From VAZQ01 sp036522235 (GTDB lineage: Bacteria > Pseudomonadota > Alphaproteobacteria > Rhizobiales > Xanthobacteraceae), in contig DATDGG010000289.1 in NCBI GenBank assembly GCA_036522235.1, positions 1 through 13,372 of the forward strand: a DNA stretch of 13,372 nucleotides, given 5' to 3'. Every line of letters begins with the position of its first letter. Position 1 is the first letter of the stretch. A program made the translations under genes and the position numbers. This document shows, in pieces, positions 6,388 through 12,328 of the stretch. The notes beneath the pieces were generated by a model. It searched no databases, was not told the origin of the DNA, and saw only the letters and a program-made list of their open reading frames with translations.

Positions 6388-7374
6388 ATGATGCGCGCCA
6401 TGGTGCTGGAACGCTCCCGCGCACGCCTCGCTCTGCGCGAGCGGGTGTTGCCGGCGCCGCAGCCTGGCCAAATCCTGGTCGCGATCGCGGCCTGCGGGGT
6501 TTGCCGCACCGATCTGCATGTGGTCGACGGCGAGTTGCGCGAGCCCAAGCTGCCGCTGGTGCCCGGGCACGAGATCGTCGGGCGGGTGGCGGAGCTCGGC
6601 GCCGGCGTTACGGGTCTTACGCTCGGCCAGCGTATCGGGGTGCCGTGGCTCGCGCACGCCTGCGGCATCTGCCCCTATTGTCGCGCCGACCGGGAAAATC
6701 TTTGCGACACACCGCTTTTCACCGGCTACACCCGCGACGGCGGCTACGCCAAGCACACCATTGCGGACGCCGATTTTTGCTTTCCGCTGCCGGAGCACGG
6801 GGATGACGCCGAGCTCGCGCCGCTGCTCTGCGCCGGCCTGATCGGCTGGCGCTGCTACCGCATGGCCGGGGAGGGGAGCGCGCTCGGCCTTTATGGGTTC
6901 GGCGCGGCCGCCCACATCCTGGCGCAGGTGGCGGTCTGGCAGGGGCGCCGCGTCCATGCGTTCACCCGCCCGGGCGATGCGGAGGCGCAAGCCTTCGCAC
7001 GCGCGCTCGGAGCGGCGTGGGCGGGCGGCTCGGATGAAGCGCCGCCGGAGCCGCTCGATGCCGCCATCATCTTCGCGCCGGCAGGCGCGCTTGTTCCCGC
7101 GGCCCTCAAGGCAGTGAGGAAGGGCGGACGGGTGGTCTGCGGCGGCATCCACATGTCGGATATTCCGAGCTTTCCCTACGCGCTGTTGTGGGAGGAGCGG
7201 CAGCTCGTCTCGGTCGCCAATCTCACGCGCGTCGATGCGCGCGAGTTCCTCAACCTTGCCCCGCAGGCGGGCGTGCGGACGCAGGTCAAGCGCTATCCGC
7301 TCGCCGCGGCGAATGATGCGCTCGCCGACCTGCGCGACGGCCGCCTGCAAGGGGCGGCCGTGCTGGTGCCATAG
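6388..7374 (+). CDS. Zinc-dependent alcohol dehydrogenase (MDR family)
   Basis: Encodes 328 residues (327 if the next ATG at 6391 is used). GGGAAGGG at 6373-6380 fits the first ATG best. The medium-chain dehydrogenase layout is complete: catalytic zinc ligands Cys39 in CGVCRTDLH, His61-Glu62 in GHEIVGRV, and a third Cys in PLLCAGLIGW. The structural zinc lobe has four cysteines in ACGICPYCRADRENLC. The nucleotide fold follows with YGFGAAAHILAQVA, and the C-terminal substrate region ends GAAVLVP. Such enzymes oxidise alcohols or reduce aldehydes with NAD(P) in the cytoplasm. It is divergent from pepN over a short shared upstream region, so the two promoters must be close or overlapping. The exact alcohol is not predictable. 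Confidence 0.95.
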   Translation: MMRAMVLERSRARLALRERVLPAPQPGQILVAIAACGVCRTDLHVVDGELREPKLPLVPGHEIVGRVAELGAGVTGLTLGQRIGVPWLAHACGICPYCRADRENLCDTPLFTGYTRDGGYAKHTIADADFCFPLPEHGDDAELAPLLCAGLIGWRCYRMAGEGSALGLYGFGAAAHILAQVAVWQGRRVHAFTRPGDAEAQAFARALGAAWAGGSDEAPPEPLDAAIIFAPAGALVPAALKAVRKGGRVVCGGIHMSDIPSFPYALLWEERQLVSVANLTRVDAREFLNLAPQAGVRTQVKRYPLAAANDALADLRDGRLQGAAVLVP

Positions 7375-7472
7375 GACATGATCCCACGTGTCGTTGAAGC
7401 TCGTTCGTATTGGTGTTCGACGCCCAAAATATGTAGACTAGCTCCGATCGAGACCCTTAGAGGGCCGCTGAC

Positions 7473-7979
7473 ATGCGCCTGAGTGCATTCTTCCTCGTGA
7501 TGATTTTCGCTTACCCGGCCGGGGCGGCTGAGTTGGAGTGGAAGGAATACCAGTTTCCCGATGCTTCCTTCACGGTCCATTTTCCAGCCGATCCCGATAT
7601 CAAGATGTCGACTTATCGTGCTCCTGACGGACGCTCGTTCGACGCACGCGTCTACTCCGTTGCGCAGGAGGTCGGCGTGTTCACGCTGACGGTCGCGGAA
7701 GTCCCCGAAACGGGGAACCAAGTCCAGGAAGACGCGCTGATGAGCGATGCGGTCAGCAAGATGACGGCAGGAGGCCAGATCAAGTTCGACATCCAGCACC
7801 GGATCCGCTGGTTCTACGGCCGCCAGCTCGGCATAGCGGGGGCGAGCGGCGGTTACGCCTATGTCGCGGTGTTTCATCACAACAATCGGCTGTATCAGAT
7901 CGAGGGCAGGGCGTTCGTCGCGGGCGGACAGGCGGAAGTCGAGGCGATGCATTTTCAGCAATCGCTCGACTTCCCGTGA
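7473..7979 (+). CDS. Small exported protein of unknown function
   Basis: Encodes 168 residues. A short Sec signal peptide (MRLSAFFLVMIFAYPAGAA) is followed by a predicted beta-rich mature domain of about 148 residues, starting ELEWKEYQFPDASFTVHFPAD. The pattern of a short strand followed by F.V.FP..P resembles small periplasmic proteins in which a PsbP-like or lipoprotein-like fold is often proposed, but I cannot assign a named family. There are no cysteines in the mature part, so it is neither a lipoprotein nor disulfide-bonded. AGAGGG about 10 bases before the ATG supports the start. It is preceded by a gap of about 100 bases after the dehydrogenase and converges on the membrane protein at 8007. 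Function unknown. Confidence 0.8.
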   Translation: MRLSAFFLVMIFAYPAGAAELEWKEYQFPDASFTVHFPADPDIKMSTYRAPDGRSFDARVYSVAQEVGVFTLTVAEVPETGNQVQEDALMSDAVSKMTAGGQIKFDIQHRIRWFYGRQLGIAGASGGYAYVAVFHHNNRLYQIEGRAFVAGGQAEVEAMHFQQSLDFP

Positions 7980-8006
7980 CCTGCCGGGGCGCGATCGGGC
8001 CTTAGC

Positions 8007-8798
8007 TCAGCCGATACGTGACCCGTAGCGCGCTTGCGAGATTTGTTGAGGCTTTGCCTGCCGGCGATTCCCACCCAGCAGATATATGCTGACGACGAGG
8101 AAGACCCCGAGCACGACCGAGGAGCCGATGGTCCCGAGGTCGAGCCCACCCTGCTCGTGCGTCTTGGTCAGGATGTCGCCCAAGGTGGCGCCGAGCGGCC
8201 GCGTCAGGATGAAGGCCAGCCAGAACAGCAGCGTGCGCGACACACCCGCAAAGAAGCGCGCGGCCGCGATGACGGCCAGCACCCCCAGAATGACGAGCGC
8301 GCCGCCTTCATAGCCGAGACCAAGCCCGGTTCCATCGGCCAGAAAGTCGCCGACCGCCGTTCCGAGCGTGTTGGAGAACAGGATCGTGATCCAGTAGAAC
8401 ATCTCGGCTCTCGGATTGTCGATGTTGTTGACCGACACTGAGCCGAGCGCAAGCCGCCAGGCGGCAAGAATGGCCATCAATATCGCCACCAGGACCAGCG
8501 AGCCGCCGACATAACCGAGCCCGGCCGTGCGATCCAAATAGTCCGACATCGTGGTGCCCGCGGTCGTGGTCGAGATGATGACGGCCCAGTACATGAGCGG
8601 GTGATACGACTTCGACATGACCTGCGCGACGAGCGTGACGAGAAAAATGCCGAAGAAGATCGCGGTGCTCACCGCATAGCCCAGGCTCATCGTCATGGAC
8701 AGGAGGTCGCCGCCCGTCTCGCCGAGCGTCGTTGCGCAAATCTTCAAGATCCAGAAGGCCAGCGTGACGTGCGCAACCTTGTTGATGGTCTCGTGCAT
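8007..8798 (-). CDS. Polytopic membrane protein with four internal repeats (COG4705-like)
   Basis: Encodes 263 residues; GAGGAG about 7 bases before the ATG at 8798 supports the start. About eight hydrophobic segments fill the protein, with a basic C-terminal tail (GGNRRQAKPQQ). Four units share the exact spacing [FY]W-x9-G-x4-D-x-L: W16/G26/D31, W71/G81/D86, W136/G146/D151 and W193/G203/D208. The second and third units also share a following glycine-rich stretch (GLGYVGGS and GLGYEGGA). This is typical of the uncharacterised membrane proteins grouped as COG4705. The repeated, membrane-placed aspartates suggest ion or small-solute handling, but no function is established. It lies 180 bases downstream of the PepSY gene on the same strand and may share its transcript. 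Confidence 0.85.
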   Translation of the reverse strand: MHETINKVAHVTLAFWILKICATTLGETGGDLLSMTMSLGYAVSTAIFFGIFLVTLVAQVMSKSYHPLMYWAVIISTTTAGTTMSDYLDRTAGLGYVGGSLVLVAILMAILAAWRLALGSVSVNNIDNPRAEMFYWITILFSNTLGTAVGDFLADGTGLGLGYEGGALVILGVLAVIAAARFFAGVSRTLLFWLAFILTRPLGATLGDILTKTHEQGGLDLGTIGSSVVLGVFLVVSIYLLGGNRRQAKPQQISQARYGSRIG

Positions 8799-8978
8799 CT
8801 AGGGCTCCTCGCAGTGGGTTTGAGACCGGCCGACTGGACAGTCGCCGGAGGCGATTGACGTTTGGGAAAACCGACTCAACCGGCCGCGAGCGCGCATCCG
8901 ACTGAGCGTCGCTGCGCGAGCAGCAGCCGTTACCGTGTTACGACGGTGTGGATGAAAGAGCGTCGGTCGGCTTGCGCC

Positions 8979-9305
8979 CTAGTGGTTGCCGGCACGCTCC
9001 ACGCTGTTCTCCAGGATGCGCCCGGTCTTGGCGTCGACACCGATTTCGTGCACGACCGCGCCGTTCTTGATGTCGAAGGAATAGCGCAGCCCGCTGCCGC
9101 CTCTTTCCTTCTCCAGCTCCTCGGCTGCGATCTCACCCGGGAAGGCCTTGAGCGCAATAGCGCGCGCTTCGGCCAAGGTGATTTTTGCCGCCGGGGCGAG
9201 CTCTTCGCCCGTGAATGCCCGGGCCGAGGAAAGCGTCGTTGCCGCTGCGCCGGTCGCCACGGCGCCGCAAGCAACGATCGCCGCGAGAGTCTTGCTGAAT
9301 GTCAT
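8979..9305 (-). CDS. PepSY-domain exported protein
   Basis: Encodes 108 residues. CAGGAGA about 6 bases before the ATG at 9305 supports the start. A Sec signal peptide (MTFSKTLAAIVACGAVATGA) ends near residue 30. The mature part follows the PepSY pattern: KITLAEARAIALKAFPGEI, then a strand pair with the typical YSFDIKNGAVVHEIGVDAKTG and ILEN. PepSY domains are found in periplasmic or membrane-tethered proteins thought to inhibit proteases or to sense and modulate envelope processes. It is the likely first gene of a pair with the COG4705-like membrane protein. The 180-base gap between them holds no gene. Which partner it acts on is not visible. Confidence 0.9.
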   Translation of the reverse strand: MTFSKTLAAIVACGAVATGAAATTLSSARAFTGEELAPAAKITLAEARAIALKAFPGEIAAEELEKERGGSGLRYSFDIKNGAVVHEIGVDAKTGRILENSVERAGNH

Positions 9306-9425
9306 CGTCTGTCTCCTGCTGTCGGCGAGCTCTAATCGCTCACAGCAGAAAGATGCCGTTCGATTCTTGGGGGCGTGTTTCCAACGCCATACAAATTCGT
9401 ATGGTTGCTCTTTATGCCTTGGCTT

Positions 9426-9475
9426 GGCGCCTGCACGCTTTCGCGCGCAGGCGCCTGGAGCTCAACCGAGCTTTT
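9426..9475. terminator. Hairpins downstream of the PQQ dehydrogenase gene
   Basis: GGCGCCTGC (9426-9434) pairs perfectly with GCAGGCGCC (9447-9455), with an extra CGC/GCG inner pair. It lies about 30 bases after the minus-strand dehydrogenase stop, so it is a plausible end of that transcript, though without a U-run. A second small hairpin AGCTC/GAGCT (9459-9463, 9468-9472) is followed by TTT on the plus strand. Confidence 0.45.
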
Positions 9476-9486
9476 GAGTAGAACGA

Positions 9487-11238
9487 CTACCGCCCGAACA
9501 CCGCCACGATGGCGGAGGGTTGGTAGAGACCCGCGCCGCGCAGGCCGGTGGCGCCGCCGGCGACCACCGCGACGTATTGCTTGCCGCCGACGCTGTAGCT
9601 CATCGGCGGCGCCGTGATCGGCATGCCGAGGCTGAAGCTCCACAGCTCCTTGAGCTGGTCGGCGTCATAGGCGGTGAGGCGGCCGTCGGGATGGCCGGAG
9701 AACAACAGGTCGCCCTCGGTGCTCAGCATTCCGGATTCGCTCGGGGTCTGGAACTCCGCCTTGTTGACGACTTTGCCGGTGCGCACGTCGACCGCCCACA
9801 GCGCGCCATGCGCGGCGGCGCGGCCTGCCTGCGAGCAGCACGGCGGCAGGCCCACATAGTCCTTGGTCTCGTCGAGCGGCGTGCGGTCGGCGGTGCCGTT
9901 GACGCAGCCTTCGGCGCCCGACACGTAGGCGATCATGCGCTTCTGATCGAGCGTGGGCGGGAAGAAGGTCGGGGCGCCGCCCCACCAGGGACAGTCCTGC
10001 TGGGCGGGCTTGCCGCGCATGGCGCCGGTGCCGGCATAGAGCTGCACGCTGCGGCTGGGATCATAGTCGAGCGGCTTGCCGGTCTTGGGATCGATGCCTT
10101 TGGTCCAGGTCACCTTCTCCTGATACTGATCGGCGCGCAGGAACTGACCGCTGGCGCGGTCGAGCGTGTAGAAGAAGCCGTTACGCGAAAAATTCGCCAC
10201 CACCTTGCGGGTCTCGCCATTGAGCGAGATCTCGAACAGCATTTTCGGGCTCGGCGTGTCGAAGTCCCAATGCTCGTTCGGCGTCTCCTGGAAATACCAC
10301 ACGATCTTGCCGGTATCGGCGTCGAGCGCGATGGTAGAGGCGGTGAACAGGTTGTCGCCCGGGCGGAACTCCGGATCATGGGTCGGGAACGCGTCGCCGG
10401 TGCCGTAATAGAGGAGGTTGGTCGCAGGATCATAGGACGCGGTCTGCCACACGCCGCCGCCGCCGACCCGCCAGGCATTATGATTGTCCTTCCAGGTCTC
10501 CGAGCCCGGCTCGCCGGGCGCCGGGATGGTGAAGGTGCGCCAGGCGAGCTTGCCGGTTTCGACGTCCCAAGCGCCGACCCAGCTGCGGGTGCCGAGCTGG
10601 CCGCCGGAGCTTTCGCCCTGCACGACCAGCTCCTTGCCGCCGGCGGTCTTGATCGCGAGCGGCGCCGCCGTGAAGGTCTGGGTCTTGGGCGAGGGCGTGC
10701 CGGTCGCCGGATCGGTCGGCGCGGTCGCCTGCGTCTCCCAGACGACCTCGCCGGAATCGCGATTGAGCGCGATCATGCGCACGTCGTTGGTGGAGATGAA
10801 CACCTTGTTGCCGTACATCGCGATGCCGCGATTGGTGCGCGACTTGGTGATCTTGGGATCATAGCGCCACAGCGGCACCGCCTCGGTCCCGCTGCGCACG
10901 TCGAATTTCATCACCCGGTCATAGGTGTCGGCAACGTACATGAAGCCGTCGTCGACCAGCGGGGTCGATTCCTCCTTGCCGGCGAGCGTCCCGCCGGTCG
11001 CGCGTCCGCCGATCGAGAAGATGAACTTCAGCTTCAGATCCTTGACGTTGTCGCGGTTGACGTCTTTGAGAGCCGAGTGGCGCGAATTGTTGTAGTCGTG
11101 ATGCACCATGAGCCAGTTCTGCGGCTCGGCGGCGGTATCGACGAGGCGCTGCGGCGTGACGTCGGCGGCGGTGGCCGGCCGCGCCATCGCGGCCAGGCTG
11201 ATCGAGGCGAGTGCGACGAGTGTAATTTTTGTGGACAC
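9487..11238 (-). CDS. PQQ-dependent alcohol dehydrogenase (quinoprotein, methanol/ethanol family), atypical metal site
   Basis: Encodes 583 residues, the normal size for these eight-bladed propellers. The start is GTG at 11238 with GGGAGGAG just before it. A Sec signal peptide (MSTKITLVALASISLAAMA) directs it to the periplasm, where PQQ enzymes oxidise alcohols and pass electrons to a c-type cytochrome. PQQ-family blades are clear (IALNRDSGEVVW, VETGKLAWRTF, LDADTGKIVWYF, TLDRASGQFL), as are YYGTGD, HWDFD with the catalytic base Asp325, the SRNGFFYTLDR arginine, and the C-terminal GKQYVAVVAGG. It departs from MxaF/XoxF in several ways: Gln214 and Asp282 replace the metal-ligand Glu and Asn, Asp327 follows the catalytic Asp by two, and the N-terminal vicinal cysteines are absent. 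No cytochrome or pqq gene is next to it on this strand. Confidence 0.95.
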   Translation of the reverse strand: MSTKITLVALASISLAAMARPATAADVTPQRLVDTAAEPQNWLMVHHDYNNSRHSALKDVNRDNVKDLKLKFIFSIGGRATGGTLAGKEESTPLVDDGFMYVADTYDRVMKFDVRSGTEAVPLWRYDPKITKSRTNRGIAMYGNKVFISTNDVRMIALNRDSGEVVWETQATAPTDPATGTPSPKTQTFTAAPLAIKTAGGKELVVQGESSGGQLGTRSWVGAWDVETGKLAWRTFTIPAPGEPGSETWKDNHNAWRVGGGGVWQTASYDPATNLLYYGTGDAFPTHDPEFRPGDNLFTASTIALDADTGKIVWYFQETPNEHWDFDTPSPKMLFEISLNGETRKVVANFSRNGFFYTLDRASGQFLRADQYQEKVTWTKGIDPKTGKPLDYDPSRSVQLYAGTGAMRGKPAQQDCPWWGGAPTFFPPTLDQKRMIAYVSGAEGCVNGTADRTPLDETKDYVGLPPCCSQAGRAAAHGALWAVDVRTGKVVNKAEFQTPSESGMLSTEGDLLFSGHPDGRLTAYDADQLKELWSFSLGMPITAPPMSYSVGGKQYVAVVAGGATGLRGAGLYQPSAIVAVFGR

Positions 11239-11384
11239 GATCTCCTCCCTGATTTTGAGCCGGTTCGAGCCGGGCAGCGTCCGCCCGCCCCCGCGTGACC
11301 GTGCACGGAATTGCGGCGCGGCGGCTATTTTTGGCCAGACGGCCGAACCATGTTAGCGCAACGACGGGGCGCGCGCTCCGGCAA

Positions 11385-12080
11385 TTATTGCCTGCGCCTG
11401 GCGCCCGGGGCAGGGTGCATCTCCCGATAGCGCGCGAGCAGGCGCTCGAAGCTCGCATTGAGCGCGGCCTCGATCTCCGGTCTTCGTTCGAGCCGGGCCA
11501 GCAGCATGGCAGCCGCCTCGATGGTGGAGAGCCCGTCGCTGCGCGGCTCGCGCCGCAGCCGTCCGTAGCGCGAGGGGCGCTTGGGGGCGAGCACGACGCG
11601 TTTGCATTTGAGCATCCAGCCATTGCGCCACCACAGCGCCTTGGCCTGGCTCCAGGTGCCGTCGAGCACGATGATGCCTTCGATCTCGCGCAATGCTTGA
11701 TCCTGGTGGTCGACCGCATTTCCCTTCTTGTTGACCACCACGATCTCGCGGTCGGGGAGGAGGGCCGCGGCCTTGAGCGAGCCGAGATAGAGGATCGCCC
11801 AGCGCTGCGGGTCCGCCGCCCTGCCGAGAATCTTGGTCAGGCTCGGCCACGACAGACCGATCTTGAGCAGCGCGTGCTTGAAATGCAGCGCCGTCAGACG
11901 CGCGGTGCCGAGCTCGCGATCCTGCTCCTGCGGATGCTGCAGGATCATGAGCGTCACCTTGTTGTCGATCGGCGCGATCCCCTCGCACACGCACAGTGCG
12001 GGCGGCTTGCCGCAGCGCGGGCATTCGGCCGGAAGATCGGCGGGACACGCTGGCAGGGCCCCGACAGGCTGATCGGTCAT
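11385..12080 (-). CDS. DTW-domain tRNA-uridine aminocarboxypropyltransferase
   Basis: Encodes 231 residues from MTDQPVG; an upstream in-frame ATG at 12113 would add 11 poorly conserved residues, and neither start has a strong ribosome-binding site. An N-terminal zinc knuckle has four cysteines (20, 23, 30, 32: CPRC and CVC). The DTW domain follows with LQHPQE (47-52), the namesake LDGTW at 139-143 continuing SQAKALWWRN, and RREPRSDGLSTIEAAA near 176-191. The family, with E. coli TapT (YfiP) as a model, transfers the aminocarboxypropyl group of S-adenosylmethionine to a tRNA uridine (acp3U47). It is cytoplasmic. It lies 146 bases upstream of the PQQ dehydrogenase on the same strand, with no sign of a functional link. 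Divergent from the Vgb-like gene. Confidence 0.93.
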   Translation of the reverse strand: MTDQPVGALPACPADLPAECPRCGKPPALCVCEGIAPIDNKVTLMILQHPQEQDRELGTARLTALHFKHALLKIGLSWPSLTKILGRAADPQRWAILYLGSLKAAALLPDREIVVVNKKGNAVDHQDQALREIEGIIVLDGTWSQAKALWWRNGWMLKCKRVVLAPKRPSRYGRLRREPRSDGLSTIEAAAMLLARLERRPEIEAALNASFERLLARYREMHPAPGARRRQ

Positions 12081-12130
12081 GCTCGCCGTATACGCCTCGC
12101 CCCCAATAGCCACAATGCGCGGGCGCGTAG

Positions 12131-12222
12131 GGGCGGCCCTTGTGGCCGCCCTGCGGGCACGCCAAAGCGGGCGCCCACCATAAGGGCGTTTACGCCCGTC
12201 TTCGACGGGCTATGGGGCGCCC
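12131..12222. repeat. Cluster of overlapping palindromes in the divergent intergenic region
   Basis: GGGCGGCC (12131-12138) pairs with GGCCGCCC (12144-12151). Further on, GGGCG/CGCCC (12184-12188, 12193-12197) overlaps GCCCGTC/GACGGGC (12194-12200, 12204-12210). These are enclosed by two copies of the self-complementary GGGCGCCC (12169-12176 and 12215-12222), each flanked on its inner side by CATA/TATG. The whole can fold into alternative hairpins and looks like a dispersed intergenic repeat rather than a terminator. Confidence 0.6.
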
Positions 12223-12266
12223 CCACGATCGGAGCTCGCGCAAAATCCTCGTAAATATCCCGTAGT

Positions 12267-12294
12267 TTGCTTGGCAAGCGGGTTTCGCTATAAT
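12267..12294 (+). promoter_or_regulatory. Sigma70-type promoter for the Vgb-like gene
   Basis: TTGCTT (12267-12272) and a perfect TATAAT (12289-12294) are 16 bases apart, 34 bases before the ATG at 12329. The interrupted palindrome GCTTG-G-CAAGC (12269-12279) overlaps the -35 box and spacer and could bind a regulator. Consensus quality is high for a genome this GC-rich. Confidence 0.55.
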
Positions 12295-12328
12295 TTCCCG
12301 CGTTTTGCGAAGGTTGATGGGAGCGGTC

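Noticed and set aside
6310..7350. Open frame extending pepN upstream by 347 codons
   Set aside because: It is the antisense of the alcohol dehydrogenase, has no domain signature, and PepN of normal length begins at 6309.
7410..7439. TTGGTG-18-TAGACT as promoter of the small exported protein at 7473
   Set aside because: Both boxes are poor matches; nothing distinguishes it from chance.
9520..11298. 592-codon plus-strand open frame
   Set aside because: Antisense shadow of the PQQ dehydrogenase, rich in Arg/Gly/Ala with no motif; long antisense frames are expected in GC-rich genes.
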